Shown: in pieces, positions 36,009 to 45,882 of the stretch
Numbering within the stretch: the stretch's first letter is position 1
Layout of the letters: each line of letters opens with the position of its first letter
Assembly (NCBI RefSeq): GCF_900105655.1
Contig: NZ_LT629787.1
Location: 3,162,001 to 3,226,000 of the forward strand
DNA from: Halopseudomonas salegens
Lineage (GTDB): Bacteria > Pseudomonadota > Gammaproteobacteria > Pseudomonadales > Pseudomonadaceae
DNA length: 64,000 nt
Reading direction: 5' to 3'
Notes under the pieces: generated by a model
Seen by the model: only the letters and a program-made list of their open reading frames with translations
What the model was told of the DNA's origin: nothing
Database searches by the model: none
Program-made: the position numbers and the translations under genes

Positions 36009-37109
36009 ATGAACTTAAACAGGGATGTGTTCGATGTCGTGGTTATCGGTGCCGGTCAGGCCGGACTTGCCAGCGGCTGGCAGTTGCAGCAACAAGGTCT
36101 GGATTTTCTGATCCTGGATGAGCAAAACCAGCCGGGGGGCAACTGGCGACACTACTATGACAGCCTGCAACTGTTCTCGCCGGCAGCCTATTCATCACTC
36201 CCTGGCCTGGCTTTTCCCGGCAAGCCGGGCCACTACCCGGTTCGCGATGAAGTCGTTCACTACCTGGAAACCTATGCCGAGCTCTTCCAGTTGCCAATCC
36301 TGCAGGGCATTCGAGTAGAGCGGGTCGATCAGACAATCAGCGGATTTCAGCTCACCACTGCCCACGGCCAGCAGTTCCAGGCGAAAGCCGTTATCGTCGC
36401 CTCGGGCGCTTTCAGCCGCCCTTACATACCTGAGATCACTGGCCTTGACGGCTTCGGCGGCAAACTGCTGCACAGTGCCGACTACCGCAACCCACAAGGC
36501 TTTCGCGGTGAGCGCGTGGTGGTCGTTGGGGCGGCCAACTCCGCCGTGCAGATCGCCTGTGATCTGGCCAATACTGCCAGCGTCACCCTGGCTACCCGGG
36601 AAGCAATTCGCTTCGCGCCCCAGCGCCTACTGGGCATAGATTTTCATGCCTGGCTGAAATGGACCGGTCTGGAGAAGACGCGCTGGCTGAATGATCAGAG
36701 CACCCCGGTACTGGACAACGGCATCTACAAAGCGGCCCTCAGAGCCAACCGATTCAGCCAGAAGCCGATGTTCACCCGGGTAACGCCGACTGGCGTTGAG
36801 TGGCGCAATGGCAACCAGGAATCGGTCGACAGCCTTGTTTTTGCCACCGGATTTCGTCCCAACCTGCCTTTCCTCAAGGGTCTTCCGGTAGTCAATGAGC
36901 AGGGCAAGGTGCTGCAGCGCGATGGCTCTGCCTTGAGGGTTCCCGGATTATTTTTTGTCGGCCTGCCGAAACAGCGCAACTTCGCCTCTGCGACGCTCAG
37001 GGGTGCAGGGCCGGATGCCGCCCATATCCTTCCCCCTCTTCAGGCGTATCTGCGCGGCCTTCAACACGCATCAACCCCCATGACGCCGGACAGGGCAACC
37101 CGCGCATGA
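36009..37109 (+). CDS. arsO: ArsO-type flavin-dependent monooxygenase
   Basis: A 366-residue FAD/NAD(P)H oxidoreductase. The FAD motif GAGQAGLASG is at about 14-23, followed by DEQNQPGGNWRHYYDSLQLF and SPAAYSSLPG, typical of ArsO. A second nucleotide motif VVGAANSAVQIA lies mid-protein, and ATGFRPNLPFL near the end. ArsO genes travel with arsenic operons; the exact reaction is unsettled. It overlaps the next MFS gene as ATGA. The start at 36009 has no clear ribosome-binding site. Confidence 0.8.
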   Translation: MNLNRDVFDVVVIGAGQAGLASGWQLQQQGLDFLILDEQNQPGGNWRHYYDSLQLFSPAAYSSLPGLAFPGKPGHYPVRDEVVHYLETYAELFQLPILQGIRVERVDQTISGFQLTTAHGQQFQAKAVIVASGAFSRPYIPEITGLDGFGGKLLHSADYRNPQGFRGERVVVVGAANSAVQIACDLANTASVTLATREAIRFAPQRLLGIDFHAWLKWTGLEKTRWLNDQSTPVLDNGIYKAALRANRFSQKPMFTRVTPTGVEWRNGNQESVDSLVFATGFRPNLPFLKGLPVVNEQGKVLQRDGSALRVPGLFFVGLPKQRNFASATLRGAGPDAAHILPPLQAYLRGLQHASTPMTPDRATRA

Positions 37110-38296
37110 ATCACAACAAAGCCAGACCCATCAAAACATTCAAGCTGGTGGGGGCACTGGGTATTGCCCAGATACTTGCCTGGAGCAGCACCTACTATCT
37201 GCCGGCGGTACTCGCCACGCCGATTGCCGAAGACACCGGCTGGTCGCTGACCCGTGTCGTCATCGGGCTATCCTGGGGCTTGCTGATCGCCGGGGCCTGT
37301 TCGCCGCTGGCAGGCCGCCAAATTGATCGCCTGGGCGGGCGCTCGGTGCTGGCCACCAGTTCAGTGCTGTTGGCACTGGGCATGCTGTTGATGGGGCTGG
37401 CGCAACACCTGGTCACTTACTATCTGGCCTGGACCCTTGTCGGGGCAGGTATGGCGGCCGGTTTGTACGACGCGGCGTTCTCCACACTGGGCCGCCTGCT
37501 GGGCGCCAACGCCCGCGCATCCATCACCGGGCTTACGCTGATCGGCGGTTTTGCCAGCACCCTGGGCTGGCCATTGATCGCCGGGATGGAGCATCAAGTC
37601 GGCTGGCGCTTCAGCTGCTTTGCACTTGCAGCCATGCACCTGGTGATAGGGCTACCGATTCATTTGATGGCCATTCCCCGTGAGCAGGATACGCTGACCG
37701 AAACTCCGATCCCGATGCACCCAACCGGCGCTGCCAGCAACCCTTCCGGCACATCTGCCAGTCAGCTGCTGCTGTTGCTGGCCGCTCTGCTGACGCTGCA
37801 ATCACTGGTGATCTCCACACTGTCGGTGCACCTTCTGGATGTGCTCAAGCTGCTTGGCATCGCCACGGCCACGGCGCTGGCCATCGGCATGATGATAGGC
37901 CCGTCTCAGGTAGCGGCCCGGGTTGCCGAGTTCGCTATTGGCCGCAATCTGCATCCAACCTGGTCAACGCGACTGGCCATTGTGCTCTGTGGGTTGGGTA
38001 TTGGCCTGCTGTTGCCTGCCATGCCATGGCTCGGTTTTGTCGCCATGGGCTTGTACGGCGCCGGGGTTGGCATTCTGACCATCGCGCGCGGCACTCTGCC
38101 ACTGGCGCTCTTTGGCTCTGCGGGCTATGGCACGCGCATGGGCCAATTGGCGCGCCCCATGCTGCTCGCGCAGGCCGCGGGCCCAGTGGGCGCAGCACTG
38201 ATCCTCGAGCAGTTCGGTTCAACATTCCTGCTGGCGGTGCTCTGCGTGTTGGTTGGGATCAGCTTGATAATCAGCTTTGCCCTTCCGGCCAGATAG
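37106..38296 (+). CDS. MFS transporter of the ars operon (ArsK-like)
   Basis: A 396-residue 12-helix transporter. The N-terminus IAQILAWSSTYYLPAVLATP and the motif GRQIDRLGGRSVLA fit the MFS group found beside arsR and arsO. It is translationally coupled to arsO by a 4-nt overlap, so it probably exports arsenite or an organoarsenical. ArsK identity is by context and general resemblance. Confidence 0.75.
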   Translation: MNHNKARPIKTFKLVGALGIAQILAWSSTYYLPAVLATPIAEDTGWSLTRVVIGLSWGLLIAGACSPLAGRQIDRLGGRSVLATSSVLLALGMLLMGLAQHLVTYYLAWTLVGAGMAAGLYDAAFSTLGRLLGANARASITGLTLIGGFASTLGWPLIAGMEHQVGWRFSCFALAAMHLVIGLPIHLMAIPREQDTLTETPIPMHPTGAASNPSGTSASQLLLLLAALLTLQSLVISTLSVHLLDVLKLLGIATATALAIGMMIGPSQVAARVAEFAIGRNLHPTWSTRLAIVLCGLGIGLLLPAMPWLGFVAMGLYGAGVGILTIARGTLPLALFGSAGYGTRMGQLARPMLLAQAAGPVGAALILEQFGSTFLLAVLCVLVGISLIISFALPAR

Positions 38297-38323
38297 AAAA
38301 GCCGTTGTTCCGAACCGCATCAT

Positions 38324-38482
38324 TCAAATCTTGCCCAGCAACAACAGGGCCACAATCACGACCACTACCAGGCCGAGAATACCACTGGGCATGTAGCCCC
38401 AGCTCCGGCTGTGCGGCCAGGCAGGAATGATGCCGATCAGAAGCAGGATCAGCACGATCAACACAATAGTGCCTACACTCAT
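38324..38482 (-). CDS. DUF3309 small membrane protein
   Basis: A 52-residue protein with two hydrophobic segments (TIVLIVLILLLIGIIP and GILGLVVVVIVALLLLG) joined by AWPHSRSWGYMPS, the DUF3309 signature. AAGGAG lies about 9 nt before the ATG. Proteins of this type are often near BON-domain and other osmotic-stress genes, as here. Function unknown. Confidence 0.85.
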   Translation of the reverse strand: MSVGTIVLIVLILLLIGIIPAWPHSRSWGYMPSGILGLVVVVIVALLLLGKI

Positions 38483-38561
38483 GGGACTCTCCTTTTATTC
38501 CGTGGGGTATGGGGTAAAAAGACCCGGGGCTACGCACCGCTGTGCGCAGACCCGGGCTGTA

Positions 38562-39413
38562 TCAGTAGCTCAGTTCATTCGCCTGAACGCTCTTCACGCC
38601 ACGCACATTTTGCGCGAGCTCTACCGCCAGAGCATGTTCGCTGCCACTGCCGACGACACCCTTGAGGCTGACGACGCCATTATCCGTACTGACTTCAATA
38701 TCGGTTCCGGACACGTTGCTGGAGTAAAGCAAGGTTGATTTGACCTTGGTCGTAATCCAGCCATCGGAAATGCTTTCACCCGCTTCGGCCATGACGCTTT
38801 GATCATCCTTGTGCGTTCGGTCATCTTGCGGCTGATTAGCCGCACCTTCGACGCGCAGCTGGTTATCGACCGACACCACATTGCGTGTATTAGCCGCCAG
38901 ACGTTCAGCCAGCTCGCTGTCTGCTTCGCTGTTGGCGGTACCACTCAAGGTCACGCGGCGATTTTTGGTTGCCACATCAGTCGCCAGACCTTCAGCATTC
39001 TTGCTCCACATGAGCTTGGCTTTGACGGCTGCGCTGATGCTGGCATCTTCAATGCGTTCACCAAATCCGCGTTCTGCATTATTGCGTTCCGCCGACCGAT
39101 GGTTGGCGTCCACAACAATGTTGTTTTCCACCGAGTTGATTCCTTCGACGCCTTGTGCAATTTCCTTGGCCAGAGCCTTGTTGACGTCATCAGTCACATT
39201 GCCCGTCAAGGTCGCCTTGCCGTCTTCAACCGTCACTTGCAGGTTGTGGTCACGCAAGTAAGGATTGAGTTCGTAGGTAGTTGATATACGGGTTTCCTGG
39301 CGGGCATCGTTGAGCCCTTGCGTGGTGGTATCAGCAATAACAGCAATACTGCTGGTCGCAAGGGCCAGTGCCAGGGCTGAGACCTTGAAAAAATGACGTG
39401 GATGCTTGTTCAT
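38562..39413 (-). CDS. Periplasmic protein with three BON domains (OsmY-like)
   Basis: A 283-residue exported protein. The signal peptide covers about 1-28. Three BON domains follow at about 43-105, 125-195 and 215-283, each ending in a VxSVxN/A-type strand (GINSVENNIVV, NVVSVDNQLRV, GVKSVQANEL). BON domains bind membranes or phospholipid and are common in osmotic-stress proteins. AGGAG lies 7 nt before the start. It lies near DUF3309 on the same strand. Confidence 0.87.
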   Translation of the reverse strand: MNKHPRHFFKVSALALALATSSIAVIADTTTQGLNDARQETRISTTYELNPYLRDHNLQVTVEDGKATLTGNVTDDVNKALAKEIAQGVEGINSVENNIVVDANHRSAERNNAERGFGERIEDASISAAVKAKLMWSKNAEGLATDVATKNRRVTLSGTANSEADSELAERLAANTRNVVSVDNQLRVEGAANQPQDDRTHKDDQSVMAEAGESISDGWITTKVKSTLLYSSNVSGTDIEVSTDNGVVSLKGVVGSGSEHALAVELAQNVRGVKSVQANELSY

Positions 39414-39533
39414 ACAGTTTCTCCTGTCGAGAAAGTTGCTGCCGGCAGCGGCACACACTCAGGCTTTGCAGCAAAAGTGCGAGCAGGATGCGTCCGGCAA
39501 CGTGTTCAGGAAGTTATTGTTTGCTGGCCTGAA

Positions 39534-39731
39534 TCATGGCTTGACCGGGCCACGAAAGGCAGCCATGGCTTCGCTCTTCACCGCATCGTCAGAGCGTTGA
39601 TCAGAGGGCTTTTGTTGACTCTGATTGATTTGGCTGAGCGGCTGATTGATTCGCGTGCCAGCCCATTTATGCGAATGCTCGTCATCCTTGATCGGGCCGT
39701 TGGAATGCGTGGTATCAATTGGCTTTTTCAT
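39534..39731 (-). CDS. Small hydrophilic protein of unknown function
   Basis: A 65-residue, strongly hydrophilic protein (KKPIDTTHSNGPIKDDEHSH) with no signal peptide or recognised domain. A strong GGGAGG lies 6 nt before the ATG, which is the main reason to accept it. Gln/Ser/Lys-rich composition suggests disorder. It is upstream of the BON-domain gene on the same strand. Confidence 0.55.
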   Translation of the reverse strand: MKKPIDTTHSNGPIKDDEHSHKWAGTRINQPLSQINQSQQKPSDQRSDDAVKSEAMAAFRGPVKP

Positions 39732-39849
39732 GGTGACCTCCCAACATATTGCGGCACGGGCAAGATTGCGCGGTACCTTGAGAGGACAATGACAGTTCGT
39801 CGGTGGGGGTGTCGGTGCGCTGTCGCGCTTAGGCTAGATCCAGGTTGTT

Positions 39850-39873
39850 GAGCGGGGCTGCCAAGCCCCGCTC
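39850..39873 (-). terminator. Hairpin after the carboxylesterase gene
   Basis: GAGCGGGGCT and AGCCCCGCTC form a perfect 10-bp stem with a 4-nt loop, 15 nt past the carboxylesterase stop. There is no T-run downstream on the minus strand, so termination efficiency is uncertain. Confidence 0.5.
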
Positions 39874-39888
39874 ATGGTGCTCTACAGA

Positions 39889-41736
39889 TTACCGACGGGT
39901 CGGCGCGCGGCTCCAGAGGCTCTGACAATGGTGATGCTGAGAAACCTCAAGCACAGAGGTCTGCACCGGTTCTGTTGTTTTCAGCTCTATCATGTTGTTC
40001 GGTGTCTCTGGAGTAAAGCTGTCGTACGCAGGCCACTGTTCCGCTACGCCGTCGCTGGCGTTGGGATCACCCGTTTTGGCAAACGTCGTCCAGTAATCCA
40101 GCATTCGTTCGGCAAGCAGCAATTGGCTTTCATCATTTCCCGTGCGCTCGAGCAGGACTTGTTCGCTTCCCCACAGGTAAGGCAGATCAGTGGTATGTGC
40201 GGCTCCAAGCGGGATACCCGGATCCGGGAAACGGTGAGGTGCGTTCTGCTCAGTAAACCAGTAACTATAGAGGTTTGTTCCGCTGGGTTTGTTGGCTGAG
40301 AACCCGTCAGGTGGCGGACTACCGCTAAGCAGAGCCAGCTGATTGCAGGCATAAGCCCAATCCGTTTCGATAGCTGCCATCACCAGCGGGTATTTATCGT
40401 CATCCCGATCATCGTACTCCGGTTGCGCCAGATAGTAGTCGACGATAGCCCCGGCATCCAGCCCGCGCCAATCGAATTGCAGGAGTTGGTGCGCTTTCGC
40501 TTTGATATTGGCCGCAGTAACCTCTACGCCCAGCCATTCATTGAACGCGATAGTGAATCGTCCTTCTTCCCGGTTGAAACCGACAACCAGGCCGTCAATG
40601 GGATTGGTACGGCCAGCCCTGAGTGCGCTCCATACTGATTCCGGGAAAACGTCACCCTGATTGCCAGCCACCGGCAGATAGCTCGCCCCAAGGTACTCGT
40701 CACCGCTGGAGCCGGCCCGGCCTTGCGCCTGCAGAATATCTGCAAGCTCACTGTTTCTCAGGCAGTCGCGTATCTCTTCTGCGCTGTTCAAGTCACAACC
40801 AAGCCGTTCAATAAAAGCCTGCCCCAGAGTGTAGGCTGCTGCTGGTGGCCGCTGGCCGGGCGCATAGGTGCCGCCTTGAGAAATGGCCTTGCTGAACAAT
40901 CCCTCCGCAGTGGGCGAAACAACGTGAGTCAGCACACTGTGCCCACCAGCAGATTGACCAAAAATAGTGACGTTGTCCGGATCACCGCCAAAGTTGGCGA
41001 TATTTGCCCTGATCCAGCGCATCGCTTCCTGCTGATCCAGAATGCCGTAATTGCCGGTAGCACTTCCATGCTCTTCAAACAAGGCGGGGAGCGCCTGAAA
41101 TCCCAGGGCGCCGAGACGATAGTTGATGGTGACCACGATAACGTCCCGTTCGACCAGACGGGTGGGAAGGTAAAACTCTTCACCAGAGCCTTCCACAAAC
41201 GCACCGCCATGCAGATATAGCATGACCGGCAACGCCTCTTCCGCAAGGCTACCCGCCGTCAGCTCTGCCGGACGGAAAATATTCAGAAAAAGACAGTCCT
41301 CGCTGATGGGAGAGGTATTCCCACTGCTGACCGGGGGCTCGTGCTGAGGGCAACGGGCCCCATAAGCATCGGCAGAGTCCGGGTCGCCTGTGAGCTCATC
41401 GACCGGGGTGACTGTCAGCGCTGCGGGCGGTGCAAAGCGAACCGGCGGCTGGGCATAGCGCAGGCCAAGAAAAGCCAGCATGTCGTCGCGTATCACACCC
41501 GTTATACGCTGTTGTTCGGTGGAGAATACCCGCTCTGCAAGGCTGGGTTCTGGCTCAACCGGGCCTACCGGTTCCTGAGGGTCTGTCGGCTCTGCCGTAG
41601 ATGGCGGAGTCGAAGGTGGGCTGGAGCTTCCGCCGCCGCCACCGCCAGAAAGACATCCGGCCAGGGTCAACGACATGAGAAATAGAGCGAGCGGCTTCAA
41701 CGCGAAAACGCCAGTCGAGGTAGTTAGTGATGACAT
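39889..41736 (-). CDS. Type-B carboxylesterase lipoprotein
   Basis: A 615-residue cholinesterase/carboxylesterase-family enzyme. The signal peptide ends LTLAGC with lipidated C28, followed by a Gly/Ser/Pro/Glu-rich linker to about 65. The nucleophile S262 is in FGQSAGGHS, and a conserved His is in GAAHTTDLPYLWG. SEDCLFLNIFRP and the oxyanion YLHGGAFVEGS are family motifs. It hydrolyses ester substrates at the cell surface or periplasm; the substrate is unknown. Divergent from a LuxR regulator that may control it. Confidence 0.88.
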   Translation of the reverse strand: MSSLTTSTGVFALKPLALFLMSLTLAGCLSGGGGGGSSSPPSTPPSTAEPTDPQEPVGPVEPEPSLAERVFSTEQQRITGVIRDDMLAFLGLRYAQPPVRFAPPAALTVTPVDELTGDPDSADAYGARCPQHEPPVSSGNTSPISEDCLFLNIFRPAELTAGSLAEEALPVMLYLHGGAFVEGSGEEFYLPTRLVERDVIVVTINYRLGALGFQALPALFEEHGSATGNYGILDQQEAMRWIRANIANFGGDPDNVTIFGQSAGGHSVLTHVVSPTAEGLFSKAISQGGTYAPGQRPPAAAYTLGQAFIERLGCDLNSAEEIRDCLRNSELADILQAQGRAGSSGDEYLGASYLPVAGNQGDVFPESVWSALRAGRTNPIDGLVVGFNREEGRFTIAFNEWLGVEVTAANIKAKAHQLLQFDWRGLDAGAIVDYYLAQPEYDDRDDDKYPLVMAAIETDWAYACNQLALLSGSPPPDGFSANKPSGTNLYSYWFTEQNAPHRFPDPGIPLGAAHTTDLPYLWGSEQVLLERTGNDESQLLLAERMLDYWTTFAKTGDPNASDGVAEQWPAYDSFTPETPNNMIELKTTEPVQTSVLEVSQHHHCQSLWSRAPTRR

Positions 41737-41949
41737 ATGTCCCTTCCTTGTTTCAGTGTGCTTGGTGGAGGCAGTAAAGGAAGGCTATCGCTGCGTATTA
41801 TTGCTCGCATCGTCCAATTGGATGATGACAGAACTCTGGATTATGATTTCGCGGTAATATCAACGCGGAATGACAGGAAACACTCGAGAGCAAGACTGCC
41901 TGAGGGTCCACGTCATGGGTTGGATGCAACAGTCAGATGGAACCTGAGC

Positions 41950-43065
41950 ATGATCAATAGCGAACAGCAGTGGCTTGATGTCGTGGATTGCTTCGCCGAT
42001 GCGGCCGTCAGCGGCAATGGCTGGTATAACGCTCTTGAACGCCTGGCCCATGCCACCGGCTCGGAATTCGGTCAGCTGATTTGCCTTGGTGCGCAGCCGC
42101 CCATCCCTTTCAATGTCTGGACAGTTGATCCAATCGTTTCCCAGGAATTCGATCAACTGGGCTATCACGATCCGGCACTGAATCCCAGGGTGCGCGCTGG
42201 CACTGGTATTCCCGAGCTGGTCGTGCGTGCCGATGCGGACTTCATCACCCCCGATCAAGCCAGACACCACCCTCATTATAAATGGGCACGACATCACGGC
42301 CTGGGCTACATCTGCCTGACGCCATTGATTATCCGCCCCAATATGCTCATCGGCATTTCCGTTGGCCGCCGACAGGAAACCGGACACATCACCTCGGCGC
42401 AGCGTCAGATATTTGCTTCGTTGGCCGCCCATATGCGAGCGGCTATTCGCACGCAGTTACTGCTTGAAAGTGAGGCTGCGGCGTTACTGGTGGGTGCATT
42501 GGAGGCCATGTCACTCACCGCTTTTGCCTGTGATCGCGCTGGACAGGTGATCGGCATGACGCCCAAAGCGGAGCAGCTGGCTGGTCGAGGAGAATATCTG
42601 AAGCTTCGCGCCCGGTTGCTTCACGCTGAATTCGAGCACGAGACGCTGATCCTGTCCAAGGCAATAAAAACGGCAGCCAATGGCCTGACGCGCCCCGGCG
42701 ACCCGTTACTGCACAGCTTCTTCCTGCACTCCGCCAGTGCACCATTGAGCCCTGTGATCGTGGACGTTATCTCGCTGCCCCAACAGTCCTTCAGCTTCGG
42801 TTTTCGCCCACAGGTAATGGTCGTCGTCAGAGGACTGGAGCACGACGACGATCAACTCGTCGCGGCCTTGCGTGCGGGCTTTGACGTCACTGCGGCTGAA
42901 GCCCGGGTGGCGATCCTGCTGGCTGATGGCCTGAGCCCGCAGGCAATCGCCCGCCAACGCGATGTTTCAGTCAATACCGTGCGTTCACAACTGCGCAGCC
43001 TGTACGACAAACTCGGTGTCTCTCGTCAGAGTGAGCTGGCTGCACGGCTTCGGCCTCTTCGCTAG
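41950..43065 (+). CDS. LuxR-type helix-turn-helix regulator
   Basis: A 371-residue regulator. Residues about 1-170 form a GAF/PAS-like sensor region of unknown ligand. The LuxR helix-turn-helix is at about 305-365 (VTAAEARVAILLADGLSPQA, DVSVNTVRSQLRSLYDKLGV). The start at 41950 (MINSEQQW) is the likely one; upstream in-frame sequence lacks family character. The 213 bp to the esterase gene should hold both promoters. Confidence 0.85.
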   Translation: MINSEQQWLDVVDCFADAAVSGNGWYNALERLAHATGSEFGQLICLGAQPPIPFNVWTVDPIVSQEFDQLGYHDPALNPRVRAGTGIPELVVRADADFITPDQARHHPHYKWARHHGLGYICLTPLIIRPNMLIGISVGRRQETGHITSAQRQIFASLAAHMRAAIRTQLLLESEAAALLVGALEAMSLTAFACDRAGQVIGMTPKAEQLAGRGEYLKLRARLLHAEFEHETLILSKAIKTAANGLTRPGDPLLHSFFLHSASAPLSPVIVDVISLPQQSFSFGFRPQVMVVVRGLEHDDDQLVAALRAGFDVTAAEARVAILLADGLSPQAIARQRDVSVNTVRSQLRSLYDKLGVSRQSELAARLRPLR

Positions 43066-43219
43066 ATCACCGGCCCGGAAACTGGCCCATCCCGGCTTTC
43101 ATCCGGTGGCCGGCAGTCGATTTCACCAAGCCGCCTTGCTCCCCTTTGACGGCTGGCATAACCTGTCCTTGCGGACAGCCAACATGTTGCAACCAAGCCA
43201 CAACCATCAAGGAACCATA

Positions 43220-43552
43220 ATGAAGAAAGTCATCTACGGGGCGCTGCTGGCCTCAACCGTGCTGCTCAGTGCCTGCTCCAGTGGCCCGTCAGAAAGCGAC
43301 ATCAAGGCGTTGCTTGAAGCAGAAATGGAAAAAATGTCAGCCATGATTGGCGAGCTTGGAGGCGACAGCATGTCCGACATGCTTGAAGTCGAGATTCACA
43401 AGGTCACCATTCATAGCTGCGAAGAAGAGCGCAGCGATGTCTACCGCTGCGATGTCGAAGTCGATGCAACGGCACCGGTAACCGGACGTTCGGTTGAGCG
43501 CGCGGAAATTGTATTGGCCAAATCTGACGACGGTTGGATACAGGCGCAGTAA
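43220..43552 (+). CDS. Small lipoprotein of unknown function
   Basis: A 110-residue lipoprotein. The signal ends VLLSAC with C19; the mature part is acidic and has two Cys (HSCEEERSDVYRCDVEVDA) that could form a disulfide. No domain is recognised. AAGGAA lies 6 nt before the ATG. It follows luxR by 154 bp and seems independent. Confidence 0.75.
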   Translation: MKKVIYGALLASTVLLSACSSGPSESDIKALLEAEMEKMSAMIGELGGDSMSDMLEVEIHKVTIHSCEEERSDVYRCDVEVDATAPVTGRSVERAEIVLAKSDDGWIQAQ

Positions 43553-43701
43553 CTCTTGCTCTTTGTGATTAGTTAACCCGCTGTCCGCGCTGCAATTCCG
43601 TCAACTGTCGGATCGGGCTCCACCATGCAACAGAAGCCCTTCTGGGATTATTCGCAGGTTCATCGCACGCCTGGCGGAGAGTTGCCAGCCCGCAGTGCAG
43701 G

Positions 43702-45645
43702 CTAGTGTGAACGAGGTATTTGCCGGGCATCGGCATGCGGTATGAAATCTACCGCAAAATCCCGCGCATCAAGCTGGCAGATTTGCTCTGGCCGCCCATC
43801 GCCGTCAAGTTGAACCCAACCGATGCCACTGCCATTCCACAACCTTTCCCCCGCACTGGCCCGGTCGGGATCACGCGGCAGGATGAGCATACGCCGACGC
43901 TTGGTAAGCCAGTTCAACGGTGACCAGGGCGCATATAACCAACGATCAAGCCGATCAAACCAGTCAAGCAATGTTGTCGGGAAAGTGTTTTTCAATCCAC
44001 TACTGGTAATTTGCCAGATATTCGGACCAGTCCGCTGATCACGGATGTGGATATCGTAAACAAAAGAATAATGTACATCACCAGACAACATCACATAATT
44101 TGCTGGTGTATGCGAGTGTCTGAAGATGTTCAACATGACTCTGGCTGCTCCACGATGTGCCATCCAGTTCTCAGCATCAACCAACAACGGTTGGCCGATC
44201 AGAGTAAAAAGCTTCTGAATGCCTTCAATCAGCTTTACGCCGAACATCGGTGCCGGTGTTACTACAACCACGGCAGACTGCCCGATTAGGTGCTGTTGCA
44301 GTTCACACAGCGCTTCCCAATCCATCAGCCCTGAAGGCCTTGAGGGGCTACGCTCACTGCGCCAACGCCGCGTCCGGGTATCCAGTACCAGTAACAGCGG
44401 GGTGCCGGGTATCTGATACTCCCAGCCCTGGAAGGCAAGTACGTTATCAATGCAGATATCCTGCTGTTCAGCGGGTAGCCAGTTCGATTGTGCAGTGACT
44501 TGCAGCAAGGAGCGCAAGTTTCCCAGTGGTGTGGCAACCCGGTCAGGATCATTGCCCCAAGCCTGACAAAGCAGGTAAGCAAGCAATGCATTGCCAATAA
44601 TACGCCGTGAAAAAGGATGCCCATAGGCTGCCGTTTCCCAGTCCGCGGTCAGGTTCCAGTCATCTGTAATGTCATGATCATCAAAGATCATAAGGCTGGG
44701 CAGATGTGCCAATAGGCGCGCCACCTGCGGCAGGCCGTCAACAAAGCGCGATATCTGGACCTCTTCGCGCCGATAGTTTTGTTGGTGTTCAAGGGTCAAA
44801 CCAGATGGCATCTCTGGCGCAATCAGGCGCCAGCACTCGGGTGACCAAACCAACAGATACATGGCCAACACCTCTGCCAGTGTTACGAGGTGATTATGCG
44901 CATGCACCGAAGTAAACACCGGCTTGCTGGCACCGCCAAAAAAACGCTCGCGCAAGGGACGGTTGGCAGCAACATCTGGCAACAGCACTGCTCGCTGGTA
45001 ATAACTATGCTCAGTCTTGAACAAAGCCTGACTATCAACCACCGTGGCGCCTTCAAGTGTTTCATCAAACAGACCCAAGCGCTCAATCAGGCGATGAATC
45101 GCCACCAACATCGGACCCGCAACATCATCTGCATAAACCTGGTCGCCGGTCATCAACAACCAGTTTGGACGCTCGCCTGCTTGTGCAAGACGCTCTCCCA
45201 ACCCTCGATCTGCTTGCACAAGTGCATCCGCACTGTCATGGTGAGGCTTGCGGCAAGAGCCATGCAATAGACGTCGGTTACTGGTACTGACCACAAAGCT
45301 GGGTCTTTGTTGATCTGGATGACGCAGATAGGGCATTGCCTCAAGCAAAGAGTGTTGATGGCCCTCCCGACTCCAGGCAAGGTCATATTCGATTGGCGTA
45401 TCCAGTGGCAATGGCGTTGCTAACGGCACGTCAATCAGCAAGATATTGGCGTATCGTCCTATCGGCAAGAAATCACAGTAGTCAGCCAGCGGTACCTCAC
45501 GCTCCGGCTCACCCATTGGCTGCAGTTTCAAGGTTAAAGCCAAGGGCTCACTGACCACCATCCAGATAGCCAAACGATCGGCTGAGCAGCGGCGCAGAAT
45601 TGGACCAGTCAGTAAGGGCGGCAACGTATCAGCGGAATCAGGCAT
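43702..45645 (-). CDS. PhoD-like metallophosphatase family protein, no export signal
   Basis: About 647 residues with PhoD-type metallophosphatase motifs in order: LLMTGDQVYADD, FDDHDITDDWN and LSGDVHYSF. Family PhoD proteins are usually exported by Tat; here no twin-arginine or other signal is visible with either start, so a cytoplasmic location is likely. A conserved N-terminal domain of about 140 residues precedes the catalytic part. The start may be further upstream (to 45696); none has a strong ribosome-binding site. The substrate is unknown. Confidence 0.8.
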   Translation of the reverse strand: MPDSADTLPPLLTGPILRRCSADRLAIWMVVSEPLALTLKLQPMGEPEREVPLADYCDFLPIGRYANILLIDVPLATPLPLDTPIEYDLAWSREGHQHSLLEAMPYLRHPDQQRPSFVVSTSNRRLLHGSCRKPHHDSADALVQADRGLGERLAQAGERPNWLLMTGDQVYADDVAGPMLVAIHRLIERLGLFDETLEGATVVDSQALFKTEHSYYQRAVLLPDVAANRPLRERFFGGASKPVFTSVHAHNHLVTLAEVLAMYLLVWSPECWRLIAPEMPSGLTLEHQQNYRREEVQISRFVDGLPQVARLLAHLPSLMIFDDHDITDDWNLTADWETAAYGHPFSRRIIGNALLAYLLCQAWGNDPDRVATPLGNLRSLLQVTAQSNWLPAEQQDICIDNVLAFQGWEYQIPGTPLLLVLDTRTRRWRSERSPSRPSGLMDWEALCELQQHLIGQSAVVVVTPAPMFGVKLIEGIQKLFTLIGQPLLVDAENWMAHRGAARVMLNIFRHSHTPANYVMLSGDVHYSFVYDIHIRDQRTGPNIWQITSSGLKNTFPTTLLDWFDRLDRWLYAPWSPLNWLTKRRRMLILPRDPDRASAGERLWNGSGIGWVQLDGDGRPEQICQLDARDFAVDFIPHADARQIPRSH

Positions 45646-45809
45646 GCAAGTCTCTGACGATAACAACATGTATGCCATCATGCCGCGCATCAGCAATAGC
45701 TGCCAGAGTACGGAAAAGATTGCACACCATTTGGCTCAATGCGTGTGTCGCCGAATCTGATCGGTCCAGGCAGGCATGAGCTGCTGCAGAAACTATTTAT
45801 GGCAGGCAC

Positions 45810-45842
45810 AAAAAAGGCCGATCATTGCTGATCGGCCTTTTT
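45810..45842. terminator. Bidirectional rho-independent terminator after the csp gene
   Basis: AGGCCGATCA and TGATCGGCCT form a perfect stem with a TTGC loop, flanked by A-run and T-run on the two sides. It ends the cold-shock transcript on the minus strand. Confidence 0.9.
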
Positions 45843-45882
45843 CTCGTTGCCATTTCGTGCACCCTGGCGGGTGCAAGCGAAA

